Source: Margaritifera margaritifera (lineage: Eukaryota > Mollusca > Bivalvia > Unionida > Margaritiferidae). Taken from it: a DNA stretch of 64,000 nt. A program made the position numbers and the translations under genes. The stretch covers positions 8,649,501 through 8,713,500 of the forward strand of contig JAQPZY010001684.1 in assembly GCA_029931535.1 (NCBI GenBank). The letters run 5' to 3'. The notes beneath the pieces were generated by a model. The model was not told where the DNA came from. It searched no databases and saw nothing but the letters and a program-made list of their open reading frames with translations. Below, piece by piece: positions 1-8,403 of the stretch (position 1 is the stretch's first letter; every line of letters begins with the position of its first letter).

Positions 1-711
1 GAAATTATAAATGTTTCTTCACTTTAATATTTGCTTAAATCTTAATGTTATCAGGAAAAACATGTTTAACTAGTGTCCTTGAATTAGGTTGTTTTGATCA
101 ATATGTTTTCTCAATTTGAAGGTCAAGGTTGAATTTTGTTTACAGTTAGAATTCCATTAAGATGACTCATATTCTAGAACATTCTGTCATGTGACCAATC
201 TTTATATATACCATGTTTGGTGGACATTTTTTCAGTTTTTGACATTACCATCAGTCTTGTAAAGAGCTATTACAGTTGTGAAAATTCATTCCAAATTCTA
301 AGAGAGGAATTATTTTAAATATTCATTGGATTATAACAGTGCTCATAAACTTTTGGATTTTGGATTTTTAATTGATGATTTTGGAATTTATGTGAACTTA
401 TTCAGAGATTTTGGAATACTTCATTTTGACATCAGCACATCAAGATTTCTAGTACATCAGGACTTTGGAGACCATTAGCACATCATAACATTCAAGGACA
501 CAGCCGTGAATTCGGAACATTCTATATTTAGGACTTGTGATTAGAACAATCATTCTTATTGGATTATTAGGATTTCAAAACACATTACTGTAAGTGACTT
601 TTTGATTTTTCATTTTAATTATCTAGTAATAAATTGCTTGTTGATTTCTACTTGATATGTTGGTTTCACTTTCTTTCTGTTACATTTTTCTTAGACCATA
701 GAGTCGTAACA
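1..711 (+). repeat. 5' LTR (partial, lacks first 40 bp)
   Basis: It aligns base for base, without indels, to 5889-6599 and ends in the same GTCGTAACA. Two substitutions are seen against the 3' LTR. It carries a CCAAT/TATA pair and an AATAAA (628-633), so it plausibly holds promoter and polyadenylation signals. Confidence 0.97.
194..210 (+). promoter_or_regulatory. LTR core promoter: CCAAT and TATA-like box
   Basis: A CCAAT (194-198) is followed within a few bases by a TTTATATATA stretch (201-210). The same pair sits at about 6082-6098 in the 3' LTR. The position inside the LTR fits a U3 promoter. The start site is not known. Confidence 0.5.
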
Positions 712-716
712 GAAAT

Positions 717-734
717 TGGGGGCTCGTCCGGGAT
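717..734 (+). other. Primer binding site complementary to tRNA-Pro 3' end
   Basis: TGGGGGCTCGTCCGGGAT lies 5 nt after the LTR end. This is the 18-nt sequence known as the tRNA-Pro primer binding site of murine-leukaemia-type retroviruses. It indicates minus-strand priming by tRNA-Pro. Confidence 0.85.
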
Positions 735-881
735 CTGAATTTCTTTAAAGCATATTAGAGATATTAAATTTATCTTTGAAATTCATATTGATTTTGTCTT
801 GGAATTTTTTTTTTTTTTTTGTCTTTGGCAAAGATTTTTAATAGAGAAATTTTTTGTGTGTGAAACCAACAAGCATTTACA

Positions 882-2081
882 ATGACATCTAATGTTCAGA
901 ATTTCATTTCAAAACCTACCCAGGAGGGGTTAGAGTGCATGAGAAAGGATGAGTTGCTCGAGCTTGCCAGAAAATACAGTCTATCTGAGGCAAAAGTATC
1001 ATTGACAAAACAGGAGATAAAGATTATTTTAATTCAGTATTTAGTAGGAAAGGGAATTTTTGAAAATAGTGCTTTAAGTTTGAAGAGAAAGCCTGTATCT
1101 GGTTCTGACAGGAAATTAAGGGAATTAGAGTTAAAGAACCAGATGGATTTAGAGTTAGCAAAGCTTCAGATTCAGAGAGAGAGAGAGAAAAAGAAGAAAG
1201 GCAGATGGAGAGAGAGAAAGAAGAGAGGCAGATACAGATGGAGAGTGAGAAAGAAGAGAGGCAGATACAGATGGAGAGAGAGAAAGAAGAGAGGCAGATA
1301 CAAATGCAGAAAGAAGAGAGGCAAATGCAGATGGAGAGAGAGAGAGAAAGAAGATAGACAAATACAAATGCAGATGCAGATGCAAAGAGAAGAAAGGGAA
1401 ATGCAATTTAAATTAAGAGAATTAGAACTGGCAAACAGAGCACACTCCACTCCTTTAAACACAAGTCCAGGTTTTGATGTTACTAGATATATTAGGTTAG
1501 TACCCCCTTTTCAGGAAAAAGAAGTAGATAAATACTTTCTTCATTTCGAGAAAATAGCTGAAAACTTGAAATGGCCCAGAGAGCATTGGACTTTGTTATT
1601 ACAAAGTGTACTTATTGGCAAAGCTCGTGAAGTCTACACTTCACTGTCAGTACAACAAAGCACTGATTATGATGTGGTTAAGGAGTACTTGAAAGCTTAT
1701 GAGTTGGTACCAGAGGCATATCGACAAAGGTTTAGGAATTGTAGAAAAGAAACTGGACAAACTCATGTCGAATTTGCAAGGGATAAAGAACAACTATTTG
1801 ATAGGTGGTGCTCAGCCAAGAAAGTTGATCAAGCTTATGATAACCTCAGACAGCTCGTATTAATTGAAGAGTTCAAGAGGTGCATCCATAGTGATGTTAA
1901 AACCTATCTTGACGAGCAGAATGTGGAAACTTTGGAAAATGCTGCTCGTATGGCTGATGATTATTCCTTGACTCACAAAATTTCATTTGGCAATAAATCG
2001 TCCTCTCAGCAGTTTTCTGGTAAAAAAACCATTTCAATCTCATTCGAGTATCTCCAAATTTCACAACAGCACAACTGTTAG
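882..2081 (+). CDS. gag: gag (matrix/capsid part) with SCAN-like segment
   Basis: The ATG at 882 opens 399 codons after the PBS. Residues about 1-90 look like a SAP-like or helical N-terminus. Residues about 95-155 are an Arg/Lys/Trp/Tyr-rich repeat encoded by 33-bp units. Residues about 200-366 are a capsid-like helical region, in which the block from AYELVPEAYRQRFRN through GQTHVEFAR to ADDYSLTH resembles the vertebrate SCAN domain. SCAN is held to derive from Gmr1-type gag capsid. The frame ends at 2081 because of one extra base in an A7 run (2032-2038). The gag zinc knuckle continues in the +1 frame. Role: structural polyprotein of the retrotransposon particle. The 33-bp repeats read as a Glu/Gln/Lys-rich coil in another frame, so this part may be locally frameshifted. 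Confidence 0.88.
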   Translation: MTSNVQNFISKPTQEGLECMRKDELLELARKYSLSEAKVSLTKQEIKIILIQYLVGKGIFENSALSLKRKPVSGSDRKLRELELKNQMDLELAKLQIQREREKKKKGRWRERKKRGRYRWRVRKKRGRYRWRERKKRGRYKCRKKRGKCRWREREKEDRQIQMQMQMQREEREMQFKLRELELANRAHSTPLNTSPGFDVTRYIRLVPPFQEKEVDKYFLHFEKIAENLKWPREHWTLLLQSVLIGKAREVYTSLSVQQSTDYDVVKEYLKAYELVPEAYRQRFRNCRKETGQTHVEFARDKEQLFDRWCSAKKVDQAYDNLRQLVLIEEFKRCIHSDVKTYLDEQNVETLENAARMADDYSLTHKISFGNKSSSQQFSGKKTISISFEYLQISQQHNC

Positions 2082-2451
2082 GAATCAAACATCTGATAAG
2101 ACTGATCAGAAATCCTTATCTCTTCCTACGTGCACTTATTGTAAAAAGAAAGGGCACGTTATTTCTGATTGCTTCAAGTTGAAAAATAAGCAACAGAGTA
2201 AAGACAGAGCTTTTCCAAATGCTCTTATTTCTATGAGGTCAAGGTTACGGTCTTGTATTGAAAGCAATACATTTGTTGGGTCAAACAAACCCCAGTCTGA
2301 TTCTATTTTGGAGGCTTATGAACCATTCATGTCAGAAGGTTCTATATCACTTATTGGTGATTCTGCCAAGCCTATCCCAATTAAAATATTAAGGGACACT
2401 GGAGCTTCTCAGAGTCTTTTATTATCAGGTACTTTGCCTTTGTCTGAGTGA
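1987..2451 (+). CDS. gag zinc knuckle (nucleocapsid) plus N-terminal part of aspartic protease
   Basis: This continues gag in the +1 frame from the A7 run. It encodes one CCHC knuckle of the form C-x2-C-x4-H-x4-C (starting CTYCKKKGH, about 2131-2172), which would bind RNA in the particle. A retropepsin active-site motif, DTGASQS, follows at about 2396-2416. A TGA at 2449-2451 interrupts the frame. Removing one base at 2449 would continue into the next segment, so the protease is split across two frames. The break falls after the catalytic Asp, so the protease as read here lacks its C-terminal half. Confidence 0.85.
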   Translation: MAINRPLSSFLVKKPFQSHSSISKFHNSTTVRNQTSDKTDQKSLSLPTCTYCKKKGHVISDCFKLKNKQQSKDRAFPNALISMRSRLRSCIESNTFVGSNKPQSDSILEAYEPFMSEGSISLIGDSAKPIPIKILRDTGASQSLLLSGTLPLSE

Positions 2452-3592
2452 GGAGTCTTCTTCAAGTGAAAGTGTTCTTGTTCAGGGAGTTGAGTGCGGC
2501 TTTGTAAATGTTCCTCTCCGTTGTGCAAATTTGGCATCAGACTTAGTTTCTGGACCTGTGACTGTTGGGGTAGTGACTTCTTTACCCATAGAGGGTGTTC
2601 ATTTATTACTAGGCAATGACCTAGCTGGAGATAAGGTTGTGGTTAATCCACTTGTAACTGACAAGCCTTGTTTGGATCAGAAAGTTGATCCTGTCGAAAC
2701 TGAAATCCCTGATTTGTACCCTGCTTGTGCAGTTACTAGAGCTATGGCAAAAAGAGCTCTTGAGAGGGATGTTGATCAGGATATTATTCCTTTAGCTGAC
2801 ACATGTATTGGTCAGTCTTTTGATGAGGTCACTTTTTCCTCAGGTATTGATCAATCAAATGGTATTGGTCACAGTGATCCTCTTTTGGCAACTCATTCTC
2901 TTTGTCCTACTCAGGGTGACAAACGACAATCCTTTGTCGTTGAACAGGAGCAAGATCCCGAGATATCTTGTTTGTTTCAGAGGGCTATTAGTGAAACTGA
3001 AGCCACACAAGTTCCAGTGTGTTACTTTGTGAAAAATGGGGTCCTTATGAGGAAATGGAGACCACCTGATGTACCCGCTGGTGACGAGTGGTCAGTGAGC
3101 TATCAAATTGTTGTTCCTAAGTCATATCGACAGGAAATTCTTAATTTAGCCCATGAAACTCCTTTAGCTGGTCATTTAGGAGTCCGTAAGACTTATCACA
3201 AGATCTTGAATCATTTTTATTGGCCGAAACTCAAAAGTGATGTTTCTAAATACTGCAGATCTTGTCACACTTGTCAAATGGTAGGAAAACCCAATCAGAA
3301 GATACCTAAGGCTCATCTGCAACCTATTCCTGCATTTGATGAACCATTTAGTAGAATAATAGTAGACTGTGTTGGTCCTTTACCTAAAACCAAGTCAGGC
3401 AACCAATACTTGTTGACCATCATGTGTGCATCTACAAGATTTCCAGAGGCAATTCCTCTGAGAAATATAAAAACTAAAACTATTGTGAAAGCTTTGGTGA
3501 AGTTTTTTTACACTTGTTGGCCTTCCCAAATCTGTCCAGTCAGATCAAGGGTCAAATTTTATGTCTGGAATTTTCCAGCAAGTTATGCATGA
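2450..3592 (+). CDS. protease C-terminus and integrase N-terminal zinc domain plus first half of core
   Basis: Early in this frame the hydrophobic HLLLGNDLAG motif matches the C-terminal part of retropepsins. After a linker of about 130 aa comes an integrase HHCC domain: two His in HETPLAGH and YHK surroundings, then CRSCHTC (about 3150-3290). The integrase core begins at about 3340 with the first catalytic Asp in VDCVGPL. The frame goes wrong at a T7 run (3503-3509), after which the remaining codons are noise. No RT lies between protease and integrase, which is the defining oddity of this element. Role: insertion of the cDNA copy into the genome. Confidence 0.88.
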   Translation, partial: EESSSSESVLVQGVECGFVNVPLRCANLASDLVSGPVTVGVVTSLPIEGVHLLLGNDLAGDKVVVNPLVTDKPCLDQKVDPVETEIPDLYPACAVTRAMAKRALERDVDQDIIPLADTCIGQSFDEVTFSSGIDQSNGIGHSDPLLATHSLCPTQGDKRQSFVVEQEQDPEISCLFQRAISETEATQVPVCYFVKNGVLMRKWRPPDVPAGDEWSVSYQIVVPKSYRQEILNLAHETPLAGHLGVRKTYHKILNHFYWPKLKSDVSKYCRSCHTCQMVGKPNQKIPKAHLQPIPAFDEPFSRIIVDCVGPLPKTKSGNQYLLTIMCASTRFPEAIPLRNIKTKTIVKALVKFFYTCWPSQICPVRSRVKFYVWNFPASYA

Positions 3593-4760
3593 ATTAGGCA
3601 TCCAACAGTTTAAATCTTCTGCCTATCACCCTGAAAGTCAAGGTGCTTTGGAAAGATTTCATCAAACTTTGAAGAATATGATTCGATCATATTGCTTTGA
3701 TACAGAAAAGGATTGGGATGAGGGTGTTCATTTTGTGTTGTTTGCTGTTAGGGAATCAGTTCAAGAGTCGTTGGGTTTTAGTCCCTTTGAACTAGTTTTT
3801 GGTCATACTGTCCGTGGACCATTGAAATTATTGAAAGAGAAACTTCTTTCAAATGAAGATTCGAAGATTAATCTTCTTGATTATGTCTCTGATTTCAAAT
3901 ACAAGTTGTCAAAGGCCTGTGAAGTAGCAAGAACTAATCTTCACAATACTCAGTCAAAAATGAAATTAAGGTATGACAGAAATACACAGGAAAGGAGTTT
4001 TAAACCTGGTGACAAAGTTCTGGCTCTCTTTCCCATACCTCAGAATCCTCTTCAGGCTAAATTTTATGGTCCTTATACCGTTGAAAAGAAAGTAAATGAC
4101 TTAAATTATATCATTAACACTCCTGGGAGACGGAAACAGAAACAACTTTGTCATATAAATATGTTAAAGGAATATTTTGACAGAGATAGCCCAGCTAATT
4201 ATTCAGTTAATTTAGTTGTACCTGTCCCACACAGTGAAGATATCAACGATGGAGTACGATCAGACTATAGTGACTCTGGTATAACCAATCTTCGGAATTC
4301 AGAAATATTGAACAACCTAGACCAGAAACTTTCACATCTACAACAACAGGAAAGAAATGAACTAAAACAGCTATTACATGACTATGAGCACTTGTTTCCT
4401 GATGTTCCAACACGAACAAGTAAAATTTATCATGACGTTGACATTGTAGATTCTGCGCCTGTGAAACAGCATCCTTATAGGATGAATCCTCTCAAACAGA
4501 ACTATCTGAAGAAAGAAATTCAGTATCTACTGGAGAATGATTTCATAGAACCAAGTAAAAGTAACTGGAGTTCACCATGTATTCTTGTTCCCAAGCCAGA
4601 TAATACATTCCGTATGTGTACTGACTATAGAAAAGTCAACAGTGTCACCAAAACTGATTCATTTCCAATCCCAAGAATGGACGATTGCATTGATAAAATT
4701 GGAAATGCGGAATATGTCACCAAGTTTGACCTTTTAAAGGATTCTGGCAAATTCCACTGA
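3561..4760 (+). CDS. integrase C-terminal half (GPY/F-type) and N-terminal part of reverse transcriptase
   Basis: The first part carries the end of the integrase core (AYHPESQGALERFHQTLK, with the catalytic Glu). The second catalytic Asp lies just upstream in this same frame, near 3541. About 4000-4170 encodes a GPY/F-like C-terminal module (FYGPYTVEKKVN). After a linker, RT begins at about 4430 with YRMNP, the WSSPCILVPKPD block and FRMCTDYRKVN, followed by the first RT catalytic Asp in TKFDLL. The frame is lost at 4738-4741 where one base appears to be missing. Integrase and RT are thus in one continuous frame, integrase first. Confidence 0.9.
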   Translation: MSGIFQQVMHELGIQQFKSSAYHPESQGALERFHQTLKNMIRSYCFDTEKDWDEGVHFVLFAVRESVQESLGFSPFELVFGHTVRGPLKLLKEKLLSNEDSKINLLDYVSDFKYKLSKACEVARTNLHNTQSKMKLRYDRNTQERSFKPGDKVLALFPIPQNPLQAKFYGPYTVEKKVNDLNYIINTPGRRKQKQLCHINMLKEYFDRDSPANYSVNLVVPVPHSEDINDGVRSDYSDSGITNLRNSEILNNLDQKLSHLQQQERNELKQLLHDYEHLFPDVPTRTSKIYHDVDIVDSAPVKQHPYRMNPLKQNYLKKEIQYLLENDFIEPSKSNWSSPCILVPKPDNTFRMCTDYRKVNSVTKTDSFPIPRMDDCIDKIGNAEYVTKFDLLKDSGKFH

Positions 4761-5710
4761 CGGAAAGGGCAAAAGAAATTTCAACATTTGTAACTCCAGA
4801 TGGACTTTATCAATATAAAGTCATGCCGTTTGGAATGAAAAATTCGCCTGCAACGTTTCAACGTCTGATGAACATGATAACATTTGGTCTTGATAATTGT
4901 GACGCTTATATCGATGACGTCATTATCTACAACAACACCTGGGAAGATCATTTGGAAACCATTCGAAAATTCTTTGATCGACTCAGCGATGCGAATCTGA
5001 CAATTAATTTGAGCAAAAGTGAGTTTTGCTATGCTTGTGTCACATTTTTAGGACATATTGTGGGACAAGGTCAAGTTAAACCTATAGAAGCTAAGGTCAA
5101 AGCTATCTCTGAATTTCAAGTTCCAATTTGTAAAAAGCAACTGATGCGATTTCTAGGTATGGCTGGATATTATCGGAAATTTTGTTCCAATTTTTCCAAA
5201 ATTGCTGAACCTTTGACAAGTTTATTGAGTAAGAAAACCAAATTTCATTGGTCTGACAAGTGTCAGGAATCTTTTGACAAGTTAAAGGCCATGCTTAAGA
5301 ATGCACCAGTTCTTTCTGCACCAAATTTTAGCCAATCATTTAAATTATCTGTTGATGCAAGTGATGTAGGGGTTGGTGGAGTATTGACTCAGGAAGACAA
5401 AAGTGGTGTGGATCACCCTGTGTGTTATTTTTCTAAAAAACTAAACAAGCACCAGAAAAATTATTCCACAATTGAGAAGGAATGTTTGGCTTTGATATTG
5501 GCTTTACAGCATTTTGAAGTGTATGTTACCTCAGCTCTTTCTCCAATTATTGTGTACAGTGATCACAATCCCCTTACTTTCATCAACAAAATGAAAGATA
5601 AAAATCGGAGATTGTTGAGATGGAGTTTGATATTGCAAGAATATAACATTGACATTAGACACATCAGGGGAAAAGACAATGTGATTGCAGATGCACTCTC
5701 ACGTGCCTAG
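4739..5710 (+). CDS. reverse transcriptase catalytic half and RNase H
   Basis: The segment starts right after the 4738-4741 break. It contains MPFGMKNSPATFQ, the catalytic YIDD box (about 4909-4920), the FLGHIV block and a thumb/connection region. A Ty3-type RNase H follows from about 5345: VDASDVG, IEKECLA, YSDHNPL and ADALSRA, which hold the four acidic residues. The stop at 5708-5710 is followed only by 129 bp before the polypurine tract, so RNase H is the last domain and no integrase follows. Role: copying of element RNA to cDNA and removal of RNA. Confidence 0.93.
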   Translation, partial: GFWQIPLTERAKEISTFVTPDGLYQYKVMPFGMKNSPATFQRLMNMITFGLDNCDAYIDDVIIYNNTWEDHLETIRKFFDRLSDANLTINLSKSEFCYACVTFLGHIVGQGQVKPIEAKVKAISEFQVPICKKQLMRFLGMAGYYRKFCSNFSKIAEPLTSLLSKKTKFHWSDKCQESFDKLKAMLKNAPVLSAPNFSQSFKLSVDASDVGVGGVLTQEDKSGVDHPVCYFSKKLNKHQKNYSTIEKECLALILALQHFEVYVTSALSPIIVYSDHNPLTFINKMKDKNRRLLRWSLILQEYNIDIRHIRGKDNVIADALSRA

Positions 5711-5839
5711 AAATGTAATATTGCTTGATGTAATTAAGTCCAGTATCATAAAACATGTTCTTATGTAATTTTGGTTATTATAGTATTAGATGTATATTCA
5801 AAAGAAAGCTTTATTACATAAATCTTTCTTTTTCTTTAT

Positions 5840-5848
5840 GAGGGGAGG
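5840..5848 (+). other. Polypurine tract
   Basis: GAGGGGAGG immediately precedes the TG that starts the 3' LTR, which is the expected plus-strand primer position. Confidence 0.85.
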
Positions 5849-6599
5849 TGTTATGTATGATGTTTATATAATATTATAAATATTTTAGGAAATTATAAAT
5901 GTTTCTTCACTTTAATATTTGCTTAAATCTTAATGTTATCAGGAAAAACATGTTTAACTAGTGTCCTTGAATTAGGTTGTTTTGATCAATATGTTTTCTC
6001 AATTTGAAGGTCAAGGTTGAATTTTGTTTACAGTTAGAATTCCATTAAGATGACTCATATTCTAGAACATTCTGTCATGTGACCAATCTTTATATATACC
6101 ATGTTTGGTGGACATTTTTTCAGTTTTTGACATTACCATCAGTCTTGTAAAGAGCTATTACAGTTGTGAAAATTCATTCCAAATTCTAAGAGAGGAATTA
6201 TTTTAAATATTCATTGGATTATAACAGTGCTCATAAACTTTTGGATTTTGGATTTTTAATTGATGATTTTGGAATTTATGTGAACTTATTCAGAGATTTT
6301 GGAATACTTCATTTTGACATCAGCACATCAAGATTTCTAGTACATCAGGACTTTGGAGACCATTAGCACATCATAACATTCAAGGACACAGCCGTGAATT
6401 CGGAACATTCTATATTTAGGACTTGTGATTAGAACAATCATTCTTATTGGATTATTAGGATTTCAAAACACATTACTGTAAGTGACTTTTTGATTTTTCA
6501 TTTTAATTATCTAGTAATAAATTGCTTGTTGATTTTTACTTGATTTGTTGGTTTCACTTTCTTTCTGTTACATTTTTCTTAGACCATAGAGTCGTAACA
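5849..6599 (+). repeat. 3' LTR (751 bp, complete)
   Basis: It begins with TG after the polypurine tract and ends with CA (TGTTATG...GTAACA). It shares the CCAAT/TATA and AATAAA (6516-6521) with the 5' copy. The base after it starts CTCAA, which would be the target duplication if the left flank matched. Confidence 0.97.
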
Positions 6600-6838
6600 C
6601 TCAAAATTGCGTTACGTTAGGGAGAATGCAGCCTTTTAAAAGTCAAATCAAATTTCCCTCTGCTATAGTAGTAACCTTTTATATTCGATCTAAAAGAAAA
6701 TTGCCTTTAAAAAAGTCGGCATGATGTTCGCAGGACAATTAATTGTAACACTTTTTTTTTCTATATATGGTAAAGACTGACAGTTTTAGCGCTTGATTTT
6801 TACAATGTACCTGTCATTTTCCCTCATAAGCAACACAT

Positions 6839-7086
6839 GGTCCGGGTGACCGAGTGGTCTAAGTTTCTCGCCGTTACAGATCACTCACACATCTCATCTC
6901 TGTCTGCGTGAGTTCGAGTCTCGGCACGAAACAACGTGGGTATGTGAGAAAGCTTGCCAGTAGCTTCTCGTGGTTCGGTGGTTCTTCCCATGGTTTTCTT
7001 GGGTTCTTCCTCCACCAAATATTCTGGCCGCCACGTATAGCCTATAATGTGCTGAAACGTGGCGTTAAATCCCACAAAACCAAACC
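6839..7086 (+). mobile_element. tRNA-Leu-derived SINE, copy 1
   Basis: The head has box A (GACCGAGTGGTC) and box B (GAGTTCGAGTC). It is followed by the conserved body (GTATGTGAGAAAGCTTGCC, then TTCCTCCACCAAATAT) and the tail ending in GGCGTTAAATCCCAC. The body is shared with copies at 7992, 14366, 17061 (minus), 30018 and 33311. RNA polymerase III transcription is expected from the boxes. The 239 bp between the LTR and this copy hold nothing I recognise. Confidence 0.85.
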
Positions 7087-7433
7087 TTAAGCTAGGCAGC
7101 AACCTTCTTTAACAATCTTAAGTTTCATATTCACTATTTTTTTTCCAATCTGTAAACCTAAATGACCTGCATAAGTTTGCAATAAAGAAACTAATATTTT
7201 TGGTGTATACTGTACCTTACAATATAAAAAAAAACATAGTGATCTGTTAAAAGACAGCAAAGGTCGCAGATAATAATGCAGATATAAACGTTTTGCATTT
7301 GTCAAAATCCATAATAATTTTGACCTATAATGACGACAAACCAGGCCATAAATGTAGGTCACAGTGACCTTTTTGTTATGATTGTATAGTATTCACATAT
7401 CAAGTTTCATGACTGTACAAGCAATCGTATTAA
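7087..7433. other. No recognised feature
   Basis: AT-rich sequence with scattered stops on both strands. I see no coding signature. Confidence 0.4.
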
Positions 7434-7757
7434 ATAACCTAACTTATATGGCATACAGACTCACTGAATCCTAAAATGTAGGTCAGAATAACCTAACTTA
7501 TATGGCATACAGACTCACTGAATCCTAAAATGTAGGTCAGAATAACCTAACTTATATGGCATACAGACTCAGTGAATCCTAAAATGTAGGTTAGAATAAC
7601 CTAACTTATATGGCATACAGACTCACTGAATCCTAAAATGTAGGTCAGAATAACCTAACTTATATGGCATACAGACTCACTGAATCCTAAAATGTAGGCC
7701 AGAATAACCTAACTTATATGGCATACAGACTCACTGAATCCTAAAATGTAGGTCAAA
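7434..7757. repeat. 54-bp minisatellite, six copies
   Basis: Units begin ATAACCTAACTTATATGG at 7434, 7488, 7542, 7596, 7650 and 7704. They are nearly identical, so the array is young. Confidence 0.95.
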
Positions 7758-7886
7758 ATGAATTTGCTTTTGGTATTTTGATCCAAGCCAATGTAAAGTT
7801 TCATGACTATTCAAGCAAGAGTGTCCACGAAGATGATGTTTAAAGAAAAGGTGTATATATGGATTTGAACTCATAAGAGTTGCACG

Positions 7887-8395
7887 CAGGCCCGCCGAAA
7901 GGGAAGGGGGGGGGTGTGCAATTGCTCAGGGGCCCGGCGATTTCCGTCAACTCAGTTATAAAGAATAAATTAATCTTTGCAGTAATTATTTGCGGCCCCG
8001 GGTGGCCAAGTGGTCTAAGGCGCTCGCCTTTACAGATCACTGACAACTCACCTCTGTCCGCGTGGGTTAGAGTCTCGGGCGCGGCCAACGTGGGTATGTG
8101 AGAAAGCATGCCAGTAGCTTCCCGTGGGTTGATGGTTCTTCCCGGGGTTTTCTCGGGTTCTTCCTCCACCAAATATACTGGCCGCCATGTATAGCCTATC
8201 ATGTGCTGAAAAATGGCGTTAAACCCATAACAACCAACCAACCAGCAGTAAATATTTAAATATGTTCCTTGCGTGAGTCTAAGTTATGGTAGATTACTAC
8301 AGGTTTTATATGCAAAACTGTATAAAAAAATTAAACTAGTTTTGGGTCCCATGACTCCTATGCACGGGGGCCCGGAATTTCTGTCGGCGGGCCTG
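7887..8395. mobile_element. hAT-like MITE with 8-bp target duplication and nested SINE
   Basis: Inverted ends CAGGCCCGCCGA and TCGGCGGGCCTG are flanked by identical GTTGCACG at 7879-7886 and 8396-8403. Eight-bp duplications and CAG-type ends fit hAT superfamily elements. Inside it a SINE (7992-8244) has its own target duplication, so the order of insertion is MITE first, SINE second. There is no transposase gene. Confidence 0.82.
7992..8244 (+). mobile_element. tRNA-Leu-derived SINE, copy 2, nested in MITE
   Basis: Box A (GGCCAAGTGGTCTAAGGCG) and the box B region are followed by the family body and the GGCGTTAAACCC tail. It is flanked by GCAGTAATTATTT (7979-7991) and GCAGTAAATATTT (8245-8257), a 13-bp duplication with one mismatch. 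Confidence 0.88.
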
Positions 8396-8403
8396 GTTGC
8401 ACG

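Larger units (their letters stand above)
1..6599 (+). mobile_element. Ty3/gypsy LTR retrotransposon with integrase upstream of RT (Gmr1-like), 5' edge cut by window
   Basis: The element has a 5' LTR (first 40 bp missing), a tRNA-Pro primer binding site, gag with a zinc knuckle, an aspartic protease (DTGA), an integrase, a reverse transcriptase (YIDD), RNase H, a polypurine tract and a 3' LTR. The order PR-INT-RT-RH is seen directly. Canonical Ty3/gypsy elements have PR-RT-RH-INT, so this matches the Gmr1 clade. The LTRs differ at only two aligned positions by eye (near 647 and 656), which suggests recent insertion. Four single-base frame breaks (about 2032-2038, 2449, 3503-3509 and 4738-4741) split the coding region. 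They could be real mutations or assembly errors; two fall in A7 and T7 homopolymers. The target-site duplication cannot be tested because the left edge is outside the window. Confidence 0.95.

Noticed and set aside
1155..1462. Minus-strand Leu/Ser-rich frames opposite gag
   Set aside because: Antisense of the GA-rich repeat in gag. No independent signals.
2029..2040. A7 run as a programmed -1 frameshift site
   Set aside because: The downstream frame is +1, not -1, relative to gag, so a standard -1 slippery heptamer does not fit. A +1 shift or an indel remains possible.
7434..7757. Regular direct repeats resembling a CRISPR array
   Set aside because: Units are contiguous with no variable spacers, in a eukaryotic context. 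The same applies to the arrays at 13384, 18070, 37630, 44150 and 54870.
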